Below are positions 32,995-43,400 of a DNA stretch of 64,000 nucleotides, piece after piece; the stretch's first letter is position 1, and each line of letters starts with the position of its first letter. The position numbers and the translations under genes were made by a program. The notes below the pieces were generated by a model. The model saw only the letters and a program-made list of their open reading frames with translations, ran no database searches and was not told where the DNA came from. The stretch is taken from NCBI RefSeq assembly GCF_007830235.1, contig NZ_VLKI01000009.1:137803-201802 (forward strand), written 5' to 3'. This DNA is from Cytobacillus oceanisediminis (GTDB lineage: Bacteria > Bacillota > Bacilli > Bacillales > Cytobacillaceae).

Positions 32995-34521
32995 GTGGGG
33001 CGGGAATTCGACTGGCTGGAGAATAGAGCGGGGCTGAAACCGGATTCTATAGCCATAATAGATGCGGAGCAAAATAAAAAATGGACCTATTCGGAGATTT
33101 ATAGCCGGACAGAATCACTTGCAGGCTGGTTAAATGGGCAGGGAATCCAAAAAGGTGACCGTGTTGCCTTACTGGCTCCCAATGATATTAGTTATTTTGA
33201 TTTGCTGTTTGCCTGCGGGAAGATAGGGGCGATATTCGTACCTGTCAATTGGCGCTTATCGATCGAAGAAATGAAGTATATCCTGGAAGACTGTACGCCC
33301 AAAATAGTAGCCTATCACTCCCAATTTTCCGATACGGTAGATCAACTGGAAAATAATGCGTTCAAGTCATTGCGAATAAACGGAGAGCAATATAATCAGG
33401 TGGCAGTGAGCAGCCTGAGGGTAAACTATAATGAGCTGCTGAACGAAACTGATCCGCTAGCCATGATATATACTGGCGGGACTACGGGGAAACCAAAAGG
33501 AGTGGTGTTATCCCATCAGTCCATTTTGTGGAATGGATTGAATACGGTTGTCAGCTGGAATTTGTCAGAGGAGGATATTACCCTGACCTATATGCCGTTA
33601 TTCCATACCGGGGGCTTAAATGCACTATCCATTCCGTTGCTGATGACAGGGGGGACTGTTGTTCTTGGAAATGATTATGATCCGAGGAAAGCAATCGAAT
33701 ATTTGAATCATTATAGATGCACAATTGTTTTGCTTGTGCCAACCATGTACCATATGATGACAGAAACATCTCAGTTTCAGCAATCATCATTCCCTTACAT
33801 GAAGGTATTCCTGTCCGGTGGAGCACCATGCCCCCTAGATATATACGAGAAGTTTAAGAAAAAGGGCCTTTTGTTCAAGGAAGGATATGGCTTAACTGAA
33901 GCGGGGCCCAATAACTTTTTTATCAAACCAGAAGAGGCTGATGATAAACGGGGCTCTGTTGGGAAGCCAATGGTTTTTAATAAAATAAAAATCATTAAAG
34001 AAAACGGCCTGGAAGCAGGACCCCATGAGGTCGGAGAACTGCTGGTCAAAGGGAAGCATTCTTTCAGCTGCTACTGGAACAATGAAAAAGCGACACAAGC
34101 AGCCCTGAAAAATGGCTGGCTGCATACCGGCGATTTAGCAAAACGGGACAAAGAAGGCTACTACTACATTGTCGGGCGGAAGAAAGACATGATCATAACC
34201 GGTGGCGAGAATGTATATCCGCTTGAGGTTGAGCATTGGCTATCCTCCCATCCACAAATAAATGAAGCAGCAGTCATCGGAATTCCAGACCGCAAATGGG
34301 GCGAAACGGTTTCGGCTTTTATAAGCTTAAAGGGCGACCAGACCTTATCTACTGCTGACCTCAAGGAATATTGCGGCTGCAGGCTCGGCAGATACAAGAT
34401 TCCCAAGCATATTTTTTTCGTAAAGGAGCTGCCCAAAACGCCTGTCGGCAAAATTGATAAAAAGAAGTTAAAAATGCTTGGAAGACAATTAACCCAGGAA
34501 AAGAAGGATTCCATCTCTTAA
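32995..34521 (+). CDS. Acyl-CoA synthetase (ANL family), co-regulated with the ABC operon
   Basis: A 508-residue adenylating enzyme expected to activate a carboxylate to its CoA thioester. The P-loop [16 protein letters not shown] is near residue 159; note TGG rather than the usual TSG. The hinge YYYIVGRKKDMI (about 387) and the C-terminal lysine loop TPVGKIDKKKL are in place. Overall closest in style to medium-chain/MenE-like ligases. Translation starts at GTG 32995 behind AAGGAGAGA. Its promoter shares the TGTAACY pair with the importer operon, so it probably activates the imported acid. The substrate is not readable from sequence. Confidence 0.9.
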   Translation: MGREFDWLENRAGLKPDSIAIIDAEQNKKWTYSEIYSRTESLAGWLNGQGIQKGDRVALLAPNDISYFDLLFACGKIGAIFVPVNWRLSIEEMKYILEDCTPKIVAYHSQFSDTVDQLENNAFKSLRINGEQYNQVAVSSLRVNYNELLNETDPLAMIYTGGTTGKPKGVVLSHQSILWNGLNTVVSWNLSEEDITLTYMPLFHTGGLNALSIPLLMTGGTVVLGNDYDPRKAIEYLNHYRCTIVLLVPTMYHMMTETSQFQQSSFPYMKVFLSGGAPCPLDIYEKFKKKGLLFKEGYGLTEAGPNNFFIKPEEADDKRGSVGKPMVFNKIKIIKENGLEAGPHEVGELLVKGKHSFSCYWNNEKATQAALKNGWLHTGDLAKRDKEGYYYIVGRKKDMIITGGENVYPLEVEHWLSSHPQINEAAVIGIPDRKWGETVSAFISLKGDQTLSTADLKEYCGCRLGRYKIPKHIFFVKELPKTPVGKIDKKKLKMLGRQLTQEKKDSIS

Positions 34522-34552
34522 AGCAGAAATTATTGTTCCGGGGGTGATGAAA

Positions 34553-35092
34553 ATGCTCAGCGGAAAAATATTGTCCGGAAAAGATATAGCATTGGGAGCT
34601 TTTAATGGGGAAGATATAAAAAAGATCATCCAGTGGTATACAGATGAAAAAATAATGCGCAACCTGGATGCATTGCCTGTAAAACCTAAGCAGGAAACGG
34701 AAATAAAAAAGTGGCTGGATGAATCTTCGCAAGATACTTTCAGATTTGCCATCCGGTTAAAAGATACAAATGAACTCATCGGCTATGCTGAGATAAACGG
34801 TATTCTATGGCCGCATCGCACCGGCTGGATTACCCTCGCCATTGCTGATGAATCCAAATGGGGGAAAGGCTATGGAAAAGAGGCTATGCAATGCCTTATT
34901 CGTTATGCTTTCATGGAATTGAATCTGCACAGGCTGCAGCTTACTGTATTTTCGTATAATAGCAGAGCAGTTTCACTGTATGAAATTCTTGGATTCCAAA
35001 GGGAAGGCAGCTTCAGAGATTTTCTTGAACGCGATGGAAGCCGGCATGATATGTATTTATACGGGCTGCTTCGGCCAGAATGGAAAGAGTAA
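34553..35092 (+). CDS. GNAT family N-acetyltransferase (RimJ/RimL-like)
   Basis: A 179-residue acetyl-CoA-dependent acyltransferase. The acetyl-CoA pyrophosphate-binding motif is KWGKGYGKEA (about 103-112), followed by the LNLHRLQLTVFSYNSRAVSLYE segment (split here as LNLHRLQLTV and NSRAVSLYE), characteristic of RimJ/RimL-type proteins. GGGGGTGA supports the ATG at 34553; ATG 34547 is too close to it. Its gene lies 31 bases after the acyl-CoA ligase stop, with no terminator between, so it may be transcribed from the SARP-type promoter. The acetylated target is unknown. Confidence 0.85.
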   Translation: MLSGKILSGKDIALGAFNGEDIKKIIQWYTDEKIMRNLDALPVKPKQETEIKKWLDESSQDTFRFAIRLKDTNELIGYAEINGILWPHRTGWITLAIADESKWGKGYGKEAMQCLIRYAFMELNLHRLQLTVFSYNSRAVSLYEILGFQREGSFRDFLERDGSRHDMYLYGLLRPEWKE

Positions 35093-35120
35093 AACAAGCG
35101 CGGTATGAACCGCGCTTGTT
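35093..35120 (+). terminator. Terminator after the GNAT gene
   Basis: Perfect 12-bp stem AACAAGCGCGGT/ACCGCGCTTGTT with a 4-base loop. The T-tail on the plus strand is weak (TATTAAA); on the minus strand TTTTACTC follows. Confidence 0.75.
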
Positions 35121-35144
35121 TATTAAAAAAAAATATAACTTTGA

Positions 35145-35489
35145 ACTACTATAACTGTCTAACTCCCGCACCCTATCGACTCGACGTGCTTCCCTCACCT
35201 CGTCTATGACGACGCACAAGACGTACGCATTTCCTAGCGTTATAAGTCAACATCAAATCGCTATCGCTCTTCGTGTTTCCTTTATCTCAAAAAAGGAACT
35301 CAGACTAAAAGCGCCACGTTCTCCCGAAATCTCCCGCTTTTGGTCGTGCGATGTATCGCTGCCGTAGCTTTCCTTGTCCTGTCACAACGTCGGAGTGACC
35401 CACATCCTCCCAAAACTGCCGAAGCCTTCCTTGTCCTTTAGGCCCAGTCCACCACGCTCCGTCGATAGGCAAAGGGGCCTTCGCTTTTC
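35145..35489. repeat. Long copy of the dispersed intergenic repeat
   Basis: Begins ATAACTGTCTAACTCCCGC and ends GGGGCCTTCGCTTTTCTT, the same ends as the short copy at 36874-36942 (ATAACTGTCTAGCTCCAGC ... GCGCTTCCGCTTTTCTA) and, inverted, the copy at 55264-55485. The interior is pyrimidine-rich with recurring CTTCCTTGTCCT. Open frames in it are not credible as genes. It fills the gap between the GNAT gene and the convergent MFS gene. Confidence 0.7.
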
Positions 35490-36644
35490 TTATTCCGATT
35501 GCGGGGAAAGAGCAGTTTCTTTTGATAAAAAATAACCAAGAACTATGTTCATAAGGAAGAAGGCAAGGAGCAGCTGCAATACATATTCATATTGAAGGAC
35601 CATTACAACCGGCGAGGCAAGGCTGGCTCCGGTTAAAAGGATAAATGAATAAAGAGAAAGTGCTTTTGCCCGATCCATCCCTGCGATCAAGCCAATGAGT
35701 GTAATGACAGTCGGGACAAGCAGGGAGATGGAAGCCACAAATAGTATGGAAAAGGCCATTAAAGCAGGTGTACTGCTGAATACAGCCATATTAATAATGC
35801 TAAAAATGCCCAAAATCAACCCGAGCTTCATGGTTGCATAAATGCCAATTCGGTCTATTAGCCTACCGGTAAAGAGAGACAGGAGTGCCCCGATTAAACC
35901 AACCGCTCTTAAAATAAACAAATCCTCCCTGGTTCCCTGAAAAAATCTTCCTATCGCATCGTATAAAGCTACAAAAGAAAACAGCAAAGTAAACGTAATG
36001 GCGTAACATTTTAATAGGCTGCCGTTTTTTAATAGATGTTTCATAATGTGAAAAACGGAAACTTTTGATTCAGATGGAAGTGAGGTGCTGGGCAAAATTT
36101 TGTATGATATAAGAAAGAGTACGAAATAACAAATGGCAAAGAAATAAAAAGCATAGGTCCAATGATAATAAATGGTGATTGTTGAACTGATAAGCTGTCC
36201 AAGAATACCGGCAACAAGAAATCCTGTGTTAATAAATACAAGCAGCAGGGTTCGTTTCTTTGGCGGAAAAAGGTCAAAGGAATAAGCAAAAGCAACAGGT
36301 GCGAAACTGCCAAGTGTCAGCCCCTGAATCGACCTGGTTATATAAAGCGTCTCAACACTTGATGAAAGCCCCACAGCAAAAGTGGACAATGCTGAGGCGA
36401 GCAAACCGATAATGATAATTTTTCGCCTGCCGAACGTATCTGAAGCAGGGCCAAAGTATAGCAAGCCGGCTGCATAAAAAATGGCAAAAAGACTGCCTCC
36501 GCCGACAATATAATTTTCATTCACGTTAAATGAGTCCGCTATGTCCCCGTAAATAGGAATAAGCGTATAAATATTGCTGGCAACAAAAATGCCTGTTACA
36601 GTCAAAATAATGGAGGTTGCCAGCAGAATTGGTTTTGAAATCAT
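35490..36644 (-). CDS. Major facilitator superfamily transporter
   Basis: A 384-residue membrane transporter with about twelve hydrophobic helices. The MFS motif A is visible as GPASDTFGRRK between helices 2 and 3 (residues 65-75), and a weaker repeat LFTGRLIDRIG lies between helices 8 and 9. The N-terminal half also contains RSIQGLTLGSFAP, typical of drug:H+ antiporters of the DHA1 type. AGGTGAT precedes the ATG on the minus strand. It is transcribed alone and convergent with the GNAT gene. An efflux role is likely but the substrate is unknown. Confidence 0.88.
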   Translation of the reverse strand: MISKPILLATSIILTVTGIFVASNIYTLIPIYGDIADSFNVNENYIVGGGSLFAIFYAAGLLYFGPASDTFGRRKIIIIGLLASALSTFAVGLSSSVETLYITRSIQGLTLGSFAPVAFAYSFDLFPPKKRTLLLVFINTGFLVAGILGQLISSTITIYYHWTYAFYFFAICYFVLFLISYKILPSTSLPSESKVSVFHIMKHLLKNGSLLKCYAITFTLLFSFVALYDAIGRFFQGTREDLFILRAVGLIGALLSLFTGRLIDRIGIYATMKLGLILGIFSIINMAVFSSTPALMAFSILFVASISLLVPTVITLIGLIAGMDRAKALSLYSFILLTGASLASPVVMVLQYEYVLQLLLAFFLMNIVLGYFLSKETALSPQSE

Positions 36645-36787
36645 CTATATCACCTGCCACCATAACCTATGCAGGATAGCCTGTATATGAAAGTTGTTTT
36701 ATTTCCACATTTTTGAAAGATCCCATACGAAAAATTGAACAGCTTATATGATAAAATAATTTTAGAGAATAGATATAAACTGAAAGC

Positions 36788-36846
36788 TTGCTAGTCAGCA
36801 AGCTTGCCGGCAGATGGCTATCGATAAGCATCTGCGCTTTTCTATT
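36788..36846. repeat. Partial dispersed repeat
   Basis: Contains AGCTTGCTAGTCAGCAAGCT (an inverted repeat) and ends GATAAGCATCTGCG-CTTTTCTA, similar to positions 54-82. Confidence 0.45.
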
Positions 36847-36873
36847 AAGGTAAGTATATATTTCTAAATTTCG

Positions 36874-36942
36874 ATAACTGTCTAGCTCCAGCGCCTACCC
36901 CCTCGAGATGTCGGGGGTGACCAAGGCGCTTCCGCTTTTCTA
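36874..36942. repeat. Short copy of the dispersed repeat, immediately upstream of addB
   Basis: ATAACTGTCTAGCTCCAGCGC at the left and AAGGCGCTTCCGCTTTTCTA at the right; a central ACCCCC/GGGGGT hairpin. The addB ribosome site AAGGAGG follows three bases later. Nothing else was recognised in 36645-36957, and no clear sigma-A promoter for addB was found. Confidence 0.7.
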
Positions 36943-36957
36943 TTAAGGAGGAAAAAC

Positions 36958-39900
36958 ATGACCGTACGTTTATTGATAGGCCGTTCCGGAAGCGGCAAAA
37001 CGGAGTACTGCCTGAATGAAATCCGCGATGAACTGCGGTTCAGCCCTGATGGGGATCCGATTATCTATTTAGTTCCGGAACAGATGACGTTTCTATCAGA
37101 ATATAAATTAATTACAACACCAGGTTTAAATGGAATGGTTCGAGGCCAGGTGTATTCATTTACGCGCCTTGCCTGGAGAATTCTTCAGGAAACTGGAGGC
37201 ATGAGCAGATACCATCTTAATAGTGTTGGGATCAGCATGCTGATCCGCAAAATCATTGAAGATAAAAAGGATGAGCTGATGCTTTTCCAGCGGGCTGCCG
37301 ATAAGAATGGATTTATCCAGCAAATCGAACAGATGATGACAGAATTTAAACGTTATTGTGTCAATCCTGATGAGCTGGCAGAGCGGCAGAATAAGCTTTC
37401 AGCTGGCGGGGAATCGAACAAAGCGCTGCAGGATAAGCTTCATGATCTTGAATTAATCTATAAAAACTTTGAAGAATCCCTTTCCGGAAAATATACAGAT
37501 TCTGAGGATTATTTCCGTTTGCTTGCGGAAAAAGCCCCGCAATCACAGTATCTAAAAAATGCAGAAGTATATATAGATGGCTTTTATAGTTTTACACCGC
37601 AGGAATATATGATCGTTGAGCAGCTTATGAAACTGTGCAAAAAGGTAACCATTACACTCACGCTTGATCGTCCGTTTAAGCAAAGCGCTCCTGATGATCT
37701 CCATTTATTCAGGATGACTGGTGAAAACTATCAAACGATCTTTGAAATGGCTTCCCGGAATGGTCTGGATGTGGAAGAGATCAAGCTTACTGATCAAAAA
37801 AGGTGGAACACGCCTTCCCTGAGGCATCTCGAAGCCAATTTTGACAGCAGGCCTGCTGCCGCTTTTTCAGGAGAGGCAGACATTCATATTGGACAGGCTG
37901 TCAATAGGAGAGCTGAAATCGAAGGCGTCGCCAGAAAAATAAACCAGCTTATCCGCATCGAAGGATACCGTTACAGGGATATTGCGGTCCTCGCAAGAAA
38001 TGGACAGGATTATCATGACATGATTGAAACCGTGTTCCATGACTATGATATTCCTTATTTCATTGACCAAAAAAGGACAATGCTGAATCACCCTCTAGTG
38101 GAATTAATTCGCTCGACCTTGGAAATCATCAATGGGAACTGGCGATATGAACCGATTTTTAGAGCGGTTAAGTCTGAGCTGATCTTTCCGTCCAAGTTAA
38201 ATCAATCCCGATTGCGCGAGCAGATGGACAGGCTTGAAAACTATGTTCTTGCCTATGGCATCCAGGGGGATAAGTGGACGAAGAAGAAAAGATGGATTTA
38301 CAGAAGGATTAGGGGGCTGGAGTTTGAAGCTGTTGCCCAGACAGATGCCGAAAAGAAAACCGAAGATGAATTAAACGATCTTCGGGAAATGATTACCGGA
38401 CCGATTTTAAGGCTAACCCGCCGCCTTAAAAAAGCTGATAATGGCCGTAAATATTGTGAAGCATTGTTTTTATACCTTGAAGAACTTGATGTTCCATTAA
38501 AGCTCGAACAGTGGAAAACGGCTGAAGAGGAAAAGGGGAATCTTGTTAAGTCAAGGGAACATGGCCAGGCATGGAATGCCATTATGGAGCTTCTGGATCA
38601 ATATGTAGAAATGCTGGGTGAAGAAGAAGTTACACTTAAGCGGTTTGCTTCTATCCTTGATGCCGGAATGGAATCGCTGCGCTTTACGCTTGTTCCGCCT
38701 GCCATAGATCAGGTTATGGCAGCAGATTTGGAGAGATCCCGTTTAACTGACATTAAAGCTGCTTTTGTCATTGGCCTTAATGAAGGAGTACTTCCTGCCA
38801 AATTCACGGAGGACGGTGTGCTTGCGGATGAAGACAGGGAAATGCTGTATGCAAATGGCATGAAACTTGCCCCTGGAAGCCGCACCCGCCTTCTTGATGA
38901 GGAATTTTTAGCCTATAAGGCCTTTGTCACCCCATCAGAAAGACTTTTTATCAGCTACCCGCTGGCAAATGAAGAAGGCAAAGCACTTATGCCTTCTCCT
39001 TTTATTAAAAGAATGGGAGATTTATTCCCGGAATGCAGGCAGCATGCCTTTATGGCCGATCCGGCAGAATTGCCGGAAGCTGAACAGCTTGAATATGCGG
39101 ATAATCTTAATACTGCACTTTCTTATCTGACATCACAGCTGCAGCTGAAGAAGCAAAACTATCCGATTTATGATTTGTGGTGGGATGTTTATAATTTTTA
39201 TTTAAAAGATGAGCAATGGAGAAGGCCGGCACTAAAGGTCCTTTCCAGCCTGAATTATGAAAATCGCACACAGCAGCTTGGTGATGGCATCAGTAAAGAG
39301 CTGTATGGCGACCATATTCAGGCAAGTGTATCCAGAATGGAATTATTCCACAGCTGTCCGTTTTCCCATTTTGCCCAGCACGGCCTAAGGCTGCGGGAAA
39401 GGCAGGTATACCGTCTGGAGGCGCCGGATATTGGAGATTTATTCCATGCTGCATTAAAATACATTGCCGAAACGGTTATGACACAAAAGCTTTCATGGAC
39501 AGATATGACCAGGGAACAATGTGAAATTCTCGCAAAAGAAGCAGTCGAAATGCTTGCCCCTAAATTGCAAAATGAGATTCTCTTAAGCTCAAACAGGCAT
39601 CACTATATTAAGAGAAAACTTGAACAAATTATCAGCCGGGCATCATTTGTCATCAGCGAGCATGCCAAGTCAAGCGGATTCTCGCCTGTCGGGCTTGAAC
39701 TGGGATTCGGTCCGAAAGGAGAATTGCCTTCTCTCGTATTCCCGCTAAAAAATGGGTCGAAAATGGAGCTTGTCGGCAGAATTGACCGGGTGGATAAAGC
39801 CCAGGATACGAACGGAACATTTTTACGAGTCATTGACTATAAATCGAGCTCCAAAGATTTGAATGTCAGCGAAGTCTACTATGGAATTGCCCTGCAAATG

Positions 39901-40464
39901 CTTACCTACCTGGATATTATTATTGCCCATTCCAATGCCTTGATCGGAACGGAAGCAGATCCAGCGGGAGTTCTGTATTTCCATGTCCATAATCCAATTG
40001 TAAGCACATCAAGAATGCTGACATTGGAGGATATTGAACAAGAGCTCTATAAAAAGTTCAAAATGAATGGACTAATGCTGGGGGATGAAAATGTCATCCG
40101 GTTAATGGACCAGACGCTAGAAACAGGGGATTCATCAATTATTTCCGCTGGGTTCAAGAAGGACGGGACCATTTCAAAACGGTCCAAGGTCGCCAGCAAG
40201 CAGGAGTTTGACTATTTGCGGCGCTATGTGAGGAAAATGTATACAAGTACCGGCAACCACATAACAGAGGGGACTGTCGATATTGCCCCTTATAAAATGA
40301 AGGAAAAAACGCCTTGTACTTTTTGTGCATATAAATCGGTTTGCCAATTTGATGAATCGCTTGAAACAAATGATTACAGGCTGTTTGTTCCCAAGCCTAA
40401 AGAAGACGTTATAGAAACCATCAAGAAGGAGGTGGAGGAAGATGAAAATGGCCATACCGCCTAA
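36958..40464 (+). CDS. addB: ATP-dependent helicase/deoxyribonuclease subunit B (AddB)
   Basis: A 1168-residue subunit of the AddAB helicase-nuclease, which resects double-strand breaks up to Chi and loads RecA. A Walker A motif GRSGSGKTEY is at 8-17. The C-terminal RecB-like nuclease domain carries the DYKSS motif near residue 960. The four iron-sulfur cysteines are C800, C1120, C1123 and C1129 (the last three in CTFCAYKSVC), one position off those of B. subtilis AddB. AAGGAGG lies seven bases before the ATG. addA overlaps the 3' end by 23 bases. Confidence 0.96.
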   Translation: MTVRLLIGRSGSGKTEYCLNEIRDELRFSPDGDPIIYLVPEQMTFLSEYKLITTPGLNGMVRGQVYSFTRLAWRILQETGGMSRYHLNSVGISMLIRKIIEDKKDELMLFQRAADKNGFIQQIEQMMTEFKRYCVNPDELAERQNKLSAGGESNKALQDKLHDLELIYKNFEESLSGKYTDSEDYFRLLAEKAPQSQYLKNAEVYIDGFYSFTPQEYMIVEQLMKLCKKVTITLTLDRPFKQSAPDDLHLFRMTGENYQTIFEMASRNGLDVEEIKLTDQKRWNTPSLRHLEANFDSRPAAAFSGEADIHIGQAVNRRAEIEGVARKINQLIRIEGYRYRDIAVLARNGQDYHDMIETVFHDYDIPYFIDQKRTMLNHPLVELIRSTLEIINGNWRYEPIFRAVKSELIFPSKLNQSRLREQMDRLENYVLAYGIQGDKWTKKKRWIYRRIRGLEFEAVAQTDAEKKTEDELNDLREMITGPILRLTRRLKKADNGRKYCEALFLYLEELDVPLKLEQWKTAEEEKGNLVKSREHGQAWNAIMELLDQYVEMLGEEEVTLKRFASILDAGMESLRFTLVPPAIDQVMAADLERSRLTDIKAAFVIGLNEGVLPAKFTEDGVLADEDREMLYANGMKLAPGSRTRLLDEEFLAYKAFVTPSERLFISYPLANEEGKALMPSPFIKRMGDLFPECRQHAFMADPAELPEAEQLEYADNLNTALSYLTSQLQLKKQNYPIYDLWWDVYNFYLKDEQWRRPALKVLSSLNYENRTQQLGDGISKELYGDHIQASVSRMELFHSCPFSHFAQHGLRLRERQVYRLEAPDIGDLFHAALKYIAETVMTQKLSWTDMTREQCEILAKEAVEMLAPKLQNEILLSSNRHHYIKRKLEQIISRASFVISEHAKSSGFSPVGLELGFGPKGELPSLVFPLKNGSKMELVGRIDRVDKAQDTNGTFLRVIDYKSSSKDLNVSEVYYGIALQMLTYLDIIIAHSNALIGTEADPAGVLYFHVHNPIVSTSRMLTLEDIEQELYKKFKMNGLMLGDENVIRLMDQTLETGDSSIISAGFKKDGTISKRSKVASKQEFDYLRRYVRKMYTSTGNHITEGTVDIAPYKMKEKTPCTFCAYKSVCQFDESLETNDYRLFVPKPKEDVIETIKKEVEEDENGHTA

Positions 40465-43400
40465 GCAGGCAGATGCAACTTGGACAGATGACCAATGGAA
40501 AGCCATTATGGCAAAAGGCCAGGATATCCTGGTTGCAGCTGCAGCAGGATCCGGAAAAACGGCTGTTCTTGTTGAAAGGATCGTCAATAAAATTATCGCA
40601 GCAGAAGATCCCATCAATGTCGATGAACTGCTGGTTGTAACCTTTACGAATGCATCAGCAGCCGAGATGAGGCACCGGATCGGCGAGGCTCTTGAAAAAG
40701 CCATCAATGTTAATCCAAAGTCCGTCCACCTCAGAAAGCAGGTAAGTTTATTAAATAAGGCATCCATTTCTACCTTGCACTCATTCTGTCTGGAGTTGAT
40801 CCGCAAATATTATTATATGACCGATATTGACCCGGGCTTTCGGATCGCTGACGAAACGGAAGCCCAGCTGTTAAGGGATGAAGTTCTCGAGGATCTTTTT
40901 GAAGAGGAGTACGGCAAGGAGGGGAATGATGCTTTCTTTGCCCTTGTTGATACATTTACAAATGACAGAAGCGATACCGCCCTTCAGGATATTATCCGGG
41001 ACTTGTACGATTTTGCCCGTTCTAATCCTTCTCCAAATCAATATCTCGACTCAATAGTTGAGATGTATAATGTGGATGGAACTTCAAGCCTTGAACAGCT
41101 GCCGTTTGTCTGTTCCCTCTTGAATGACGTTGATCTGCAGCTGAAAGGAGCCAAGCAGCTTCTGGAGTATGGCCTTGAACTGACCAAGCTTCCTGGCGGA
41201 CCGGCTCCAAGGGCTGAAAACTTTATTGCAGATTTACAAGTTGTTACTATCCTTATAGAAGCTAAAGACGATTCATGGTCAGCTCTTTATGAAGCCATGC
41301 AATTATGGTCATTCGGAAGGGCAAAGACTTGTAAAGGCGATAACTATGATGAAGCTTTGGTAGAGAAAGCAAAAAAACTGAGGGATCAAGCGAAGAAGAT
41401 TATATCTGATCTTCAGGAAGAGCTATTTGGACGCCGCCCGGAAAGCTTCATCAGGGATATGGCGGAAATGAAGCCCCATATTGAAACGCTGGTTTCCTTA
41501 GTTAAGGATTTTTCAGTCCGATTTGGGCAGGTAAAAACGCAAAAAGGCCTTGTTGATTTTGCGGATCTTGAGCATTATTGCCTGGAAATCCTTGCAGCAG
41601 CCGGTGAAGACGGGAGACTGTTGCCATCAGAGGCTGCTCTAGCCTGCCGAAATCAGTTTAAAGAGGTGCTGGTGGATGAGTATCAAGACACAAACATGGT
41701 CCAGGAAGCCATTTTACAATTAGTAACGGCAGATTCTGAAGAAAATGGAAATCTTTTCATGGTGGGAGATGTGAAGCAGTCGATCTACCGTTTCCGCCTG
41801 GCAGAACCAAATTTATTTTTGGGCAAGTATACTCGTTTTGACCAAAATGGCGAAGAAACAGGGCTCCGAATCGATTTGGCACGCAATTTCAGAAGCCGTA
41901 AGGAAGTGCTTTATGGCACCAACTATATTTTCAAACAAATCATGGGTGTTTCCGTTGGTGAAATTGAATATGATGAACCTGCTGAACTGGTAAAAGGAGC
42001 TCCTTATTCAGAGGATCAGGGGTATCCAGTGGAATTGGCCATTATCGATCTGGAAGGAAACGAACAGGACGAAACGAAGCCAGAAGACCTGCAAGATGGC
42101 TTTGACAGCGCAGAATTGGCGCAGTCACAGCTTGAAGCAAGGTATATGGCTGCTAAAATAAAGGAAATTATTGGGGACCGTAAAGAAGTTTACAATCCGA
42201 AAACCCAATCGGGACGTCCTGCCATGTACCGGGATATTGTAATCCTGCTTCGATCTATGACATGGGCACCGCAGATTATGGAGGAATTCAAGCAGCAGGG
42301 AATTCCTGTCTATGCCAACCTTTCAAGCGGTTATTTTGAGGCAACGGAAGTCGCGATAATGATGTCCCTTCTTAAAGTGATTGATAACCCATATCAGGAC
42401 ATTCCGATTGCTTCTGTTCTAAGATCTCCTATATTAGGATTGACTGAGGAAGAATTGGCTCAAATCAGGATCCATAACAAAAGAGGCTCTTTTTACGAAG
42501 CGCTGATTTCCTTCTGCCGGATTGAGCCAAATCTTGAGACAGGCGAATTATATGAAAAAGTCCGCCCGTTTTTCGATCAGCTTAAAGAATGGCGTGTAAT
42601 GGCAAGACAGAGTTCACTTTCCGATCTTATTTGGCATCTGTACAGAAAAACCCGCTTCTATGATTTTGTCGGCGGCATGCCAGGCGGAAAACAGCGGCAG
42701 GCGAATCTTCGTGCATTATATGACAGAGCCAGACAGTATGAAGCAACTTCCTTCAGGGGATTATTCCGCTTCCTGAGATTCATTGAGCGGATGCGGGATA
42801 GAGGGGATGACCTTGGTGCAGCCCGTGCATTGGGCGAACAAGAAGACGTTGTGCGCCTAATGACCATCCACAGCAGCAAGGGACTTGAATTTCCGTTCGT
42901 TTTTATAGCGGGTCTCGCTCGAAATTTTAATACGATGGATTTGAAAAAGCCATACATGCTGGACAAGGAATTTGGATTTGCTGCTAAGTATGTGAATGCT
43001 GAAAAAAGGATTTCTTATCCATCACTTCCGCAAATTGCTTTTAAACGGAAAAAGAAGATGGAAATGCTTGCGGAGGAAATGCGCGTTCTATATGTTGCCT
43101 TAACTCGGGCGAAGGAAAAGCTATTCCTGGTCTCCTCCGTAAGAAGTGCAGAAAAGAAACTGAGCCAATGGCTGCAGACTGCTGAACATAGGGATTGGCT
43201 TTTGAATGAGTTCGACCGTGCCTCTGCAAACAGCTATCTGGACTGGATCGGCCCATCCCTGGTCAGACATAAGGATTGTGAAACATTGCGAGGGGAAGCG
43301 ACAGCAGTAAGTCCGCTAGTCCCATCAGATATTCTTGAGCATCCTTCATGCTGGAACATTACGATTATGAAAAGCGGAGATGCTGCCATGCTGTCTTCAG

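Noticed and set aside
35013..35219. 68-residue minus-strand protein near the GNAT gene end
   Set aside because: It spans the GNAT 3' end, its terminator and part of the dispersed repeat; such frames are typical spurious products of that repeat.
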